The position numbers and the translations under genes are program-made. A stretch of 64,000 bases of DNA from an uncultured Acetatifactor sp. GTDB lineage: Bacteria; Bacillota; Clostridia; Lachnospirales; Lachnospiraceae. The notes under the pieces were generated by a model that was given only the letters and a program-made list of their open reading frames with translations, did no database searches and was not told where the DNA came from. Shown here in pieces: positions 1 to 7,113 of this stretch (its first letter is position 1; each line of letters starts with the position of its first letter). The DNA is taken from assembly GCA_910577235.1 (NCBI GenBank), contig CAJTMX010000013.1, positions 1-64,000 of the forward strand, in the 5' to 3' direction.

Positions 1-1
1 A

Positions 2-391
2 GAATGGTGCAGATCCATAGACGCAAACACGAAAGAGGAAACGGTGAATCCGAATTGGGTCATAACAGACACATTCTTTGCCATTGATGATCAGGATAGA
101 ATTGTGGGAATTATTGATTTAAGGCATACGCTGAACGACTTCCTGAAGGATCTCGGCCATTGCGGTTACAGCGTCCGTCCGTCTGAAAGAAGAAAAGGCT
201 TTGCTACGGAAATGCTGCGGCAGTTATTAGAGGTTGCCAAAAAGGCTGGGATGAACGAACTGTATCTTTCTGTGGAAAAAAAGAATGAACCTTCGGTAAA
301 AACGATCACCCGGAATGGCGGAGTCTATGAGCGCAGTTTTGAGTATGACGGAAAACAGGCAGATATTTATAGGATCGCTTTGTCGGAATAG
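2..391 (+). CDS. GNAT-family N-acetyltransferase, 5' end cut off by the window
   Basis: The reading frame is open from base 2, so the start lies outside the window. A GTG at 44 exists but the frame reads through it without a convincing ribosome site, so it is probably internal. The visible 129 residues contain the acetyl-CoA-binding core of GNAT enzymes: 'GYSVRPSERRKGFATEML' matches motif A (Q/RxxGxG/A type, here RRKGFA), preceded by the strand 'IVGIIDLRHTLND' typical of the family. It would move an acetyl group from acetyl-CoA to an amine; the substrate cannot be read from sequence. The stop at 389-391 is just upstream of a decayed GrpB-like remnant. Confidence 0.85.
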   Translation, partial: EWCRSIDANTKEETVNPNWVITDTFFAIDDQDRIVGIIDLRHTLNDFLKDLGHCGYSVRPSERRKGFATEMLRQLLEVAKKAGMNELYLSVEKKNEPSVKTITRNGGVYERSFEYDGKQADIYRIALSE

Positions 392-403
392 CCATGAGGA
401 AAC

Positions 404-583
404 GTGGAGCTTTTATCCCATCAAGAGGAATGGGATAAAAATGCTGAAAACGTAATTATGGAATTGAAGCAGCTTTTCGGAAATACCGCTGTTGATATCC
501 AGCATGTCGGGAGTACTGCGATTGTTTCCATTATATGTATGGAGACAGCTTTAGGATACATAGGGAACACAAAGAGACGATGA
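404..583 (+). pseudogene. GrpB/UPF0157-family N-terminal remnant
   Basis: The frame from 404 (GTG) to the TGA at 581-583 reads like the N-terminus of GrpB/UPF0157 proteins: 'VELLSHQEEWDKNAENV' followed by 'DIQHVGSTAI', which matches the family's HxGSTAV signature. The usual continuation (the PIIDI-like core) is missing. An ATG at 394 that could have been the original start is in another frame (10 bases upstream), which suggests a small deletion at the start as well. Real members are about 170 residues, so this is a broken piece of roughly 45 recognisable residues. The rest of the frame is not family-like. Confidence 0.6.
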
Positions 584-597
584 AGGAGGTAAAAATA

Positions 598-774
598 ATG
601 CGTCATATTTATATTCGCGGAAGTATGGGACTGATCTGGCTGGTTGCAGCTATTGTATGCGGTGTATCCGGTAACTTCCCGATGATGGGGCTTTATCTGG
701 TGCTGGCAGGTGCTTTTCTGTATTCCGCATATGCGGCATGGAAAAAAGAAAAGGATGGCAAAGGGGGGAGGTAA
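598..774 (+). CDS. small membrane protein of ABC operon
   Basis: A 58-residue protein. I start it at ATG 598 because AAGGAGGT at 583-590 sits at the right distance; the frame is open further upstream to 535 but has no ribosome site there. It has two closely spaced hydrophobic segments (about residues 9-24 and 28-45) and a lysine-rich tail 'KKEKDGKGGR', so it is probably a two-pass membrane protein with a cytoplasmic C-terminus. Its stop is one base from the ATPase start at 776, so it is co-transcribed with the ABC transporter. I do not recognise a family; a small accessory subunit is an inference from position only. Confidence 0.6.
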   Translation: MRHIYIRGSMGLIWLVAAIVCGVSGNFPMMGLYLVLAGAFLYSAYAAWKKEKDGKGGR

Positions 775-775
775 G

Positions 776-1483
776 ATGGGAGAAGAGCTCTTGACTATAA
801 AAAGCTTAAGTGCATGGTACAGTAACGAGAAAATGATACTTTCGGATTTTTCTTTTGCGCTGGCCAGGCATGAAGTGGCAGGACTTATCGGGCTGAACGG
901 GGCAGGAAAAACCACGTTTCTGAAGGTGCTCTCCGGACTGCTCCCTACCTTCCGTTCAGAGGGTATCTGCTTTTGCAGCTCCCCTGTGGACTTTCGGAAT
1001 CGAGATTTTAAGCTCTGCCGCTATACGGTGTTTGCCGAGGACAATTCTTTCTTGTATTTTACTTTCCGAGAATACCTGGCCTATGTATGTGCCGCCTATG
1101 GGAGAGAGGTTCCGGATGTGTCGGAGCTGATACAGGGCTTCCATTTTGAAGAATATACAAATACCCTGTTAAGGGAGCTGTCAACCGGAAACCGGAAAAA
1201 GGCATTCCTGATCACGGCTTTTGCCTTGAAACCCAGACTGCTTCTTCTGGATGAGCCGGAGGGCGGGCTGGACTTCCAGAGTACGGAATACCTGTACCAG
1301 CAGATTTCGGGGTATAAGGAGTATGGAACCGTGCTGTTTTCCTCCCACATCCTGGAGAGCATCACGCTGACTTCTGACCGGGTATTTGTCCTGGAGGACG
1401 GCAGAATCCGGCAGACATTTGAACGCGGGCAAATCAATGCCGAAGATATCCGGGAGGCTCTGCATGATGAGAATGACAGGTAA
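776..1483 (+). CDS. ABC transporter ATP-binding protein
   Basis: 235 residues, the usual size of a stand-alone ABC ATPase. Walker A is 'GLNGAGKTT' (about residues 42-50), Walker B 'LLLLDEPEGGLD', and the H-loop histidine lies in 'VLFSSHILES'. The signature motif reads 'LSTGNRKKA' in place of LSGGQ, a divergence seen in CcmA-like export ATPases. Start ATG 776 follows GGGGGGAGG. It overlaps the permease downstream by about 20 bases, showing translational coupling. Together they form a small two-subunit exporter of the antibiotic/bacteriocin type or of unknown substrate; nothing in the sequence fixes the cargo. Confidence 0.9.
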   Translation: MGEELLTIKSLSAWYSNEKMILSDFSFALARHEVAGLIGLNGAGKTTFLKVLSGLLPTFRSEGICFCSSPVDFRNRDFKLCRYTVFAEDNSFLYFTFREYLAYVCAAYGREVPDVSELIQGFHFEEYTNTLLRELSTGNRKKAFLITAFALKPRLLLLDEPEGGLDFQSTEYLYQQISGYKEYGTVLFSSHILESITLTSDRVFVLEDGRIRQTFERGQINAEDIREALHDENDR

Positions 1484-2669
1484 AGCCTTTGCCAAAAAGC
1501 TGTTTGGGGCAAACTATGAGCGGTTGCCCCGGATTCTTTTCGTAGATGTGATTGTATTTTGGGGACTGTATATTGCCGGCTTCCAGGTGCAGATTGCATC
1601 GTTTATCCGGGTTTTGATGATCAGTACATTTACTGCGGGCGTGATGTGGCAGGCCATTTCTTCCAAAGATAATGCGGTGGAACTTACGGCTATGCTGATG
1701 CTGCCGTATCGACGCAGGGAGTTTGTTTTCTCCTATGTGGGGGTGCTGGGTGCCTATACGGTTCTTACAAAGACAGGGCTGCTTTTCGCGGTTCTGCTGG
1801 CCGTTTCTGCCTGGAACCCGGTAGAACTCGTGGGAATGATCCTCTGCATGGTCCATGCGGTCTTTATGGCTGCCGCGGTTTATGACCTAAGGAAATACTG
1901 GTATGTGGGTGGACTCTGGGCTGCTGTCATTGTGGCTGCCATTCTGTTTCTGGGAAACAGGACATGGTTTTACTTGTTGCTGCTTGTGAATGGTCTGTTT
2001 GCTGTCTTGATTTTATGGAGAGCAGACGGATACGATTTTTATCAGAAGGAAAGTAAGAAAAGGCATGTGGTCCGGCAGAGGAAGAGGGTTTCCCTGTGGC
2101 GGTATTTTTTCCGGTATCTGAGCTGCCATAAGAATTATCTGCTCAATACCGCTGTGATGTGGTGCGTAGCCCTGGTACTGCCCTATTTTTTTAGCGAAAT
2201 GGCTGGTCTGTCTGTTATTCCGGTGGGTTTTGCGATTCTATCCTTAAATACGCCTATCTGTATCCTGCTGTCCTGTGACCCTGATCTGGAGCGGGCAGTC
2301 CGTTTCCTGCCCGGACAGAAAGGTTGTTTTTGCATTCCATACTGCCTGTTTATCTTTCTTTGTAATATGGCTGCAGATGTGATATTCCTCTGTAGTTGGC
2401 AGATACAAAGCGGCAGCGTCACTGTCCTAATGATTGCGGAGGCTGTTTTCTTTGCCTTGCAGAGTGCGGTGCTGTCTGTGCTGCTGGAATGGTTTTATCC
2501 CATCCGGGGCTGGAAGATTGAAAGCGACCTGTGGCACCATCCGCGGAAATATGTGGTTCCGGTGGTAATGTTTCTGCTCGCGGGGGCAGTCTCTTCCTGT
2601 CTGGTGTTGCTGCCTGTGCTGTTGGTTCTGCTGGCTGTGGAAATAATAATTTTGCTTTTTATGATTTAA
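1464..2669 (+). CDS. ABC transporter membrane subunit
   Basis: About 401 residues and strongly hydrophobic, with roughly ten predicted membrane spans (for example the stretches around 'ILFVDVIVFWGLYIAGF', 'GGLWAAVIVAAILFL' and the very hydrophobic C-terminus 'LVLLPVLLVLLAVEIIILL'). Two adjacent ATGs (1464 and 1467) both suit the GGGAGG at 1452-1457; the choice between them is open. It overlaps the ATPase gene, so it is its membrane partner. The N-terminus is short and cytoplasmic, with no nucleotide-binding domain. I see no specific family motif beyond the ABC-2-like layout. Confidence 0.8.
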   Translation: MMRMTGKAFAKKLFGANYERLPRILFVDVIVFWGLYIAGFQVQIASFIRVLMISTFTAGVMWQAISSKDNAVELTAMLMLPYRRREFVFSYVGVLGAYTVLTKTGLLFAVLLAVSAWNPVELVGMILCMVHAVFMAAAVYDLRKYWYVGGLWAAVIVAAILFLGNRTWFYLLLLVNGLFAVLILWRADGYDFYQKESKKRHVVRQRKRVSLWRYFFRYLSCHKNYLLNTAVMWCVALVLPYFFSEMAGLSVIPVGFAILSLNTPICILLSCDPDLERAVRFLPGQKGCFCIPYCLFIFLCNMAADVIFLCSWQIQSGSVTVLMIAEAVFFALQSAVLSVLLEWFYPIRGWKIESDLWHHPRKYVVPVVMFLLAGAVSSCLVLLPVLLVLLAVEIIILLFMI

Positions 2670-2847
2670 GATGATTGCTGCAGAAGCAGTCATTGAGATG
2701 CGTCACCGGATGTGTCCTGGGGTTTCCATTAAATAAAATGATATTCCAGCTCTGCGGCGCTGGCGATTAGACGGCCGATCAAATTACTGGGAAAATTATA
2801 TTATACTCAATTATAAAAAACAATCCCCGTTTACGTACATTCCCACT

Positions 2848-2921
2848 ATCCAGACTGTCAAGGGAAAAGTAGTATTTTTTTTGCATAGGGCGCGAAACAA
2901 TCTCCCCTTGACTGTCTGGAT
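2848..2921. repeat. 74-bp inverted-repeat element (relic)
   Basis: The segment begins ATCCAGACTGTCAAGGG (2848-2864) and ends CCCTTGACTGTCTGGAT (2905-2921). These are inverted copies of each other with one mismatch, separated by about 40 bases. It stands just before a block of broken genes. It could be a collapsed insertion-sequence pair of ends or a small non-autonomous element; I cannot name a family. No transposase frame lies between the arms. Confidence 0.6.
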
Positions 2922-3079
2922 TTTTGCCGTTGCCATTTCGCCGTCGTTTTACTGATGTACTATCCCATTCAGGCGATGTGAAAAAAGGAATTTTGTCATT
3001 TGTAAGTTTCTTCTTCGGTAAGATGGTCAGTGTTTCGCTGTTGGGTCTTGAGGTGCAGGAGCAGCCGGAGGGAAGTGGG

Positions 3080-3286
3080 AGGGCAGAGGCTTATAATCCG
3101 CACCTGAAAGAACGGACAGCTTTAATTGATGAACTAAAAATCACTGGAACACGTTTTGATGCCAGTCCTGCACGGGTAGCGACAGCATGGGCGATTGCAA
3201 AAGGTACACTGCCGATTATCGGAGTGACGAAAGCGCGTCAGGTTGAGGAAGCTGCAAAAACAGCGCAGAAATGGGGTGGCATATGA
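3080..3286 (+). pseudogene. aldo/keto reductase C-terminal fragment
   Basis: From about 3092 the frame reads 'YNPHLKERTALIDELKITG' and later 'SPARVATAWAIAKGTLPIIGV', followed by 'TKARQVEEAAKT'. This is the C-terminal NADPH-binding part of aldo/keto reductases (SPAQVALAWLLAKG...PIPGxTK pattern). The N-terminal three quarters of the barrel are absent, and upstream residues in the same frame are unrelated. The normal C-terminal tail is also missing, because the frame stops at 3284-3286 over the start of the next gene. It is a relic, not a working enzyme. Confidence 0.7.
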
Positions 3287-3780
3287 AAGTTTTAGTGATT
3301 AACGGCAGTGCAAGAAAAGACGGAAATACAGCAATTCTTATCCATACAGTATTTGAGGAATTGCATCAGGCAGGAATTGAAACGGAAATGGTGCAGCTTT
3401 CCGGAAAAATCATTGAACCCTGCAAGGCTTGTTGGGCTTGCGGAGGGAGAAAAAATTGTGTGCATGGGAAGAATTTGTTTTAGGAAATTTTTGAGAAGAT
3501 GACGCAGGCAGATGGGATTATTCTCGGATCTCCAGTTTATGCGGCAAACATTTCTGCGAATATGCAGGCATTTTTAGAATGGGCAAGGGTAGTAACAGAT
3601 ATGAACCGGAGTGAAAATCTGTTTCACCACAAAGTCGGTGCGGCTGTTACGGCGGCACGCAGAGGAGGCGCACTTACTACACTTGATACAATGCTTATGC
3701 CTATAAATGGGGTATTCACTATCAAAATATGTACTAAGTCATCACAAGACATAAATCAAGGATTATACCGATTTCAATAA
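3283..3780 (+). pseudogene. flavodoxin-family NAD(P)H/FMN reductase, broken
   Basis: Starts at ATG 3283. 'MKVLVINGSARKDGNTAIL' is the FMN-phosphate loop of flavodoxin-like quinone/FMN reductases, and 'CKACWACGG' is the cysteine-rich segment of the iron-sulfur-flavoprotein/multimeric flavodoxin group. A TAG stop at 3481-3483 breaks it, and the same frame then continues perfectly ('EIFEKMTQADGIILGSPVYAA'). A second lesion follows: after 'RRGGALTTLDTM' the family sequence is lost and the frame ends at 3780. With one in-frame stop and a lost C-terminus this is a pseudogene, matching the decayed reductase next to it. Confidence 0.8.
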
Positions 3781-3880
3781 AATTTTATATGGAATTTATT
3801 AGGCTTTAACGCTATAGTGAATTTATAAGTTTTGTTTGAACGATTATACATAAAATTGTATTTTACAGAGTTTTTCATTT

Positions 3881-3917
3881 AGGACGGCGGGATAGTCAAC
3901 ACCTGCCACCGCCGCCC
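3881..3917. other. GC-rich hairpin downstream of pseudogene block
   Basis: AGGACGGCGG (3881-3890) and CCGCCGCCCT (3908-3917) form a 10-bp stem with one mismatch around a 17-base loop. There is no T-run directly after it on either strand, so a terminator call would be weak. It sits between the broken reductase and the convergent lipoprotein gene. Confidence 0.35.
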
Positions 3918-3971
3918 TATTCGGGGCTTTCATATGCCAGTCTTTTTTTGAGGAACCTATGCACAGCGGAA

Positions 3972-4712
3972 TCAGCTGTCGGAGCTGATTCTTTGCACTT
4001 CAAAAAATACACCATCCCATGGAATGATCAGAGTGTTTTCGTCCTTTATATAAAAAGTATCACCGATGCCGCTTGCATTTTCTATGGCCACTACCTGAAT
4101 AGAATCTTTGAAAATTCCCAGCGTTTCCAGACTAGTACCTTGATAGATGAATGAAAAATCATCTGCGGTCTGAGTGCTTTCGCAATATTGGGGGGAATCC
4201 AGACGGTGCTGGTCATCATATAAAGCATAATCTTTAAAATATTCAAAACGGGTTCCCACCAGCGCAGAGCAATCTTCCTCTGACATGGCACTGTAGGTGC
4301 CAAAAGTTGATGAAGTTATCTGCCATGTTCCCAAATAGGAGGGGGAAGAAGAGGATACATCTGGGGATGGGGTGGCAGTTTCAGAGTCCACTTTTTCGGG
4401 GACAGGCTGCAGGCTGGGGGAAAATTGGGATTGGTTGGTCTCAACCTGTGAGGGCTGTTCCATATCTGGTTGTTCTGGCACAGACTGGTTTTGGGTTTCC
4501 TGTGCTGGCTCTTCCGGTGCAGGATTTTCCCTTGAAATCGGTTCTGTAACAGGAAGTGTTGGCTGTTGCTGATCGCTACTACTGCATCCGGTTATGGTAC
4601 AGGTTAATAGCAGTATAAACCCAGTCAGTAAAACGATAGTTTTTCGGTCAATGGCAGGCAGGGGGAATTTTAGCGAAATTTCTTTTTGAAATAATTTATT
4701 TATTCTCTTCAT
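3972..4712 (-). CDS. secreted lipoprotein of unknown function
   Basis: 246 residues. A charged start, a hydrophobic helix (about 27-40) and the lipobox 'TITGC' (Cys about 43) mark a lipoprotein anchored on the outer face of the membrane. A long Pro/Glu/Gln/Ser-rich linker (about 48-125) leads to a globular C-terminal domain beginning 'YLGTWQITSSTFGTYSAMS', whose opening resembles small lipocalin-like domains; I would not name it. The ribosome site AAAGGAG lies before ATG at 4712. It is on the same strand as the sigma/anti-sigma-like pair at 5.0-6.6 kb and might belong to that regulon, which is inference. Confidence 0.7.
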   Translation of the reverse strand: MKRINKLFQKEISLKFPLPAIDRKTIVLLTGFILLLTCTITGCSSSDQQQPTLPVTEPISRENPAPEEPAQETQNQSVPEQPDMEQPSQVETNQSQFSPSLQPVPEKVDSETATPSPDVSSSSPSYLGTWQITSSTFGTYSAMSEEDCSALVGTRFEYFKDYALYDDQHRLDSPQYCESTQTADDFSFIYQGTSLETLGIFKDSIQVVAIENASGIGDTFYIKDENTLIIPWDGVFFEVQRISSDS

Positions 4713-4774
4713 ATGTTGTTACTCCTTTCATACCTATAAGTTCTTATCATGCTGAAAAGTTTTGCGTCAATAAC

Positions 4775-4933
4775 TCAAAAAAGCACTTGAAAAAACGCTT
4801 CAGGAGGTCCTGCTCCAGAAACATAAAAGACTCCTATAATGTTATCTGATACATACGGAAACTGGTAAAGAACTCCCGCCAAGTGTGCCGCACAGAGCAA
4901 CGCAGTTATGCCAATTAAACATTTCTTTCTCAT
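4775..4933 (-). CDS. possible small secreted or membrane peptide
   Basis: A 52-residue frame starting 'MRKKCLIGITALLCAAHLAGVLYQF', which looks like a signal or anchor sequence (basic start, about 17 hydrophobic residues). A longer version from 4978 adds a basic stretch. The ribosome site (GAGCGGGAA region) is poor. It lies in the gap between the anti-sigma-like gene and the lipoprotein, on the same strand. It may be real or may be a random frame; I do not recognise it. Confidence 0.3.
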   Translation of the reverse strand: MRKKCLIGITALLCAAHLAGVLYQFPYVSDNIIGVFYVSGAGPPEAFFQVLF

Positions 4934-5019
4934 AGGATTTCCCGCTCTTTCAATTCTGACCTTTCGTCTCGCTGTCATAAATAGATTTCAATTATACATC
5001 TAACTTTATTTAATCCCTT

Positions 5020-6027
5020 TTACGGTACTGAATCACCTCTCATTTCCGGCGCCTGTACATTCTTTAGTAAAGCAAAATCAATGGAATCCGCTATGTCTTC
5101 TAAAACGTCCTCCGTCACGCCACAATTACTCCCACCCAAAATATTCATGAGAATAAAACAGCTTTCCGAATTCATGTAAATCAAAGCCTTATCTGATCCC
5201 AAAGCAAACCTGACAATTTCACCTTTGAAAGTAACGTACTCAAATTCCTGATAATCCGAAACATCGCCTATATTCAGTATTGATTCACTAAAAGTTCCTT
5301 TTACATTCCGCATAAACTGATAGCCAACCGTTCCATGATCCTGCAGTTCCATATCGCCGTCAAACAGAAACGAACCATCCTCATAAATGTAAGCCCAATA
5401 TCCTATCAACTCATTCTGCATAAACGCCCCGCCTATCCGGAATGCCAATTCATCCTGGCTGACTGTGTTACAATCCGTGTGCAGCTTTAAACCATACTTC
5501 TGTATAATCTCCTCCAGCTTATCCGCCATGTCCTGTGTATAGACACCATATAAGCCATACCGGCTTTCATCTATGCCAGTAGGTCCGTTCCCAATCTCCT
5601 CCAAAATAGCGCAATCTGTATCATAAGTAGCCAGAAATGCCTGCCACTCTGCCAATGCCTGTGCCTCGGGACTCTCCTGGTACCCCGACAGGCCGATATG
5701 GTTGTATACCTCTTCATCGCTCTGAACCGGCATTCTGTTCTCTGGAATCGGCTGCACATTCCCGCGATGTTCCTCGTTTTGGATAGGCGGACTATATGGC
5801 ACCTTTGGGACTAATAAATCTCTGAGCCCAAACCAATTTGCCGCAATCGCCACAATAGGCAGCACCGCCAGGATCAGGATCAGGCAAAAGCATGCTACTG
5901 CGGCTTTACTCCAATAAGGCATAGGGCGATTACGGGTCCCCGCCCGCAAAGTTCGCTCCTGTTCCACGATATCAAGATATTTGTCATCCACATACTGAAA
6001 CGCCTGATTTAAAACAGATACATTCAT
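5020..6027 (-). CDS. membrane-anchored anti-sigma-like protein
   Basis: 335 residues. Residues 1-40 are cytoplasmic; one transmembrane helix ('AVACFCLILILAVLPIVAIAA', about 43-63) is followed by a 270-residue extracytoplasmic part rich in acidic residues. Its start codon overlaps the stop of the sigma-like gene (ATGA overlap), the classic arrangement of an ECF sigma factor with its membrane anti-sigma factor. The N-terminal cytoplasmic part is short and lacks the HxxxCxxC of zinc anti-sigma domains. The sigma-restraining role is inferred from order and topology. The outer domain could sense an envelope signal. Confidence 0.65.
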   Translation of the reverse strand: MNVSVLNQAFQYVDDKYLDIVEQERTLRAGTRNRPMPYWSKAAVACFCLILILAVLPIVAIAANWFGLRDLLVPKVPYSPPIQNEEHRGNVQPIPENRMPVQSDEEVYNHIGLSGYQESPEAQALAEWQAFLATYDTDCAILEEIGNGPTGIDESRYGLYGVYTQDMADKLEEIIQKYGLKLHTDCNTVSQDELAFRIGGAFMQNELIGYWAYIYEDGSFLFDGDMELQDHGTVGYQFMRNVKGTFSESILNIGDVSDYQEFEYVTFKGEIVRFALGSDKALIYMNSESCFILMNILGGSNCGVTEDVLEDIADSIDFALLKNVQAPEMRGDSVP

Positions 6028-6572
6028 ACTGTCATCCCTTCCCTTTCCAAATACACCCTCAAGCCATCTCTCGCTTTGGAAAGCATATACTTAACCTGAC
6101 GCTGGGTAAGGGAATATTGTTCCGCCAGCTCGCTGATAGAATAGGAGTAGTAGTATCTTCCCAAAAAGACAGCACAGTTTTTCCGGTCAAGTGTTCCCAG
6201 ATAGCAATTCAGCAAATTCCCGATTTGTTTTGCCTCCCACGTTCTTTCCACATTCTGCCGCATATCCGGAATACATTCGTCCAGTTCCACGAAAAGGGCA
6301 TTCCGTTTTCCCGCCAGACGGTAATCGAGGCGGTCAAAGGAAAGATTACGGGCAATCCGCGACAAAAAATGTTTCAGGCTGTTCGGAATAGTCGGCGGGA
6401 TGGCGTTCCATGCACCCATATATGTATCATCAATAATTTCCTCCGTATCCAGGGCATCGCGTAAAATGTTATACACCAGGCGGTTCAAAAAGGCATTATA
6501 TTTATTGTCCGTCTCCCTTATTGCAAACTCAGACCTTTGCACATACAATTCAATAATTTCAGTGTCTTCCAT
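6024..6572 (-). CDS. RNA polymerase sigma factor, ECF-like
   Basis: 182 residues, normal for ECF sigma factors. Region 2 is visible as 'ALDTEEIIDDTYMGAWNAIPP' followed by 'LKHFLSRIARNLSFDRLDY'. Region 4 ends the protein: 'AVFLGRYYYSYSISELAEQYSLTQRQVKYMLSKARDGL' is a helix-turn-helix for -35 recognition. The ribosome site AGGAGGG precedes ATG at 6572. It would direct RNA polymerase to its own promoters and is probably controlled by the membrane protein it overlaps downstream. Target promoters cannot be told from the window. Confidence 0.85.
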   Translation of the reverse strand: MEDTEIIELYVQRSEFAIRETDNKYNAFLNRLVYNILRDALDTEEIIDDTYMGAWNAIPPTIPNSLKHFLSRIARNLSFDRLDYRLAGKRNALFVELDECIPDMRQNVERTWEAKQIGNLLNCYLGTLDRKNCAVFLGRYYYSYSISELAEQYSLTQRQVKYMLSKARDGLRVYLEREGMTV

Positions 6573-7113
6573 AAATTCCCTCCTGTGCTACCTATAACTA
6601 TATCCATACATCGTTAAACACTCTATATGATAAAAGAATATGGAGCGACAATCCCCTCAATTTCCTGCGCATCAGCAGAATAGGGTTTCTTTTCAGCAAT
6701 TACTTCCTGCACCTCAAATTCATCCCTCTACTTACTTAGTAGGGAAAAAAAGTTATGGGAACAAAAATTTTTTTAGTTTTAAGAAAATAAATACCCCGCG
6801 GCATATTGGCGAGGTATCAAATTTCAAATGTTTATAATTTGTATATAAATTCAGCTTTATTGCTATTGCTTTAATGATCATTAACATATATAGGTTCATT
6901 GATAATAATTTCCTAATATGAACAATAGCTATTTAATCATTTTTCTTTAGTGTCCCCTATCAGTGTTTCCTCTCAGGTATCGCTCCGCTATACGCAGTAG
7001 TTCCTCCAATATCGCTTTGCGGTCATACAGGGTCGCGCTCTGACAGGAATGTTCTACACTGTCAGGGCGCGATCTTAAGAGGAAAAGAAAGGGCTTAAAA
7101 GAAATCCGGGGTG
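6573..7113. other. 541-bp gap between sigma-factor gene and glucosidase
   Basis: Mostly AT-rich. I see no supported gene. It must hold the promoter of the leftward sigma operon near 6.6 kb, but I cannot pick clear boxes. Its right end holds a strong hairpin listed separately. Short frames here lack ribosome sites. Confidence 0.5.
7033..7072. terminator. hairpin after the alpha-glucosidase gene
   Basis: TCGCGCTCTGACAG (7033-7046) pairs with CTGTCAGGGCGCGA (7059-7072) over 14 positions with one G-T wobble, around a 12-base loop. It lies 40 bases past the end of the leftward glucosidase gene, where a terminator is expected, but lacks a T-run. It may be a Rho-independent terminator of weak type or another RNA structure. 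Confidence 0.45.

Noticed and set aside
421..915. 164-codon frame on the minus strand over the ABC operon start
   Set aside because: It overlaps the clearly coding small membrane protein and ATPase on the plus strand, has no ribosome site, and its composition is that of a shadow frame.
2671..2695. Hairpin ATGATTGCT...AGCAGTCAT after the ABC permease as terminator
   Set aside because: Stem of nine pairs with one wobble and no T-run after it; too weak to call.
3481..3483. Recoding of the TAG in the flavodoxin-family gene as an amino acid
   Set aside because: The gene also lacks its C-terminal part and lies among other broken genes, so simple decay explains the stop.
6640..6837. 65-codon plus-strand frame in the gap before the glucosidase
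   Set aside because: No ribosome site, odd composition, and no signal or domain; treated as non-coding.
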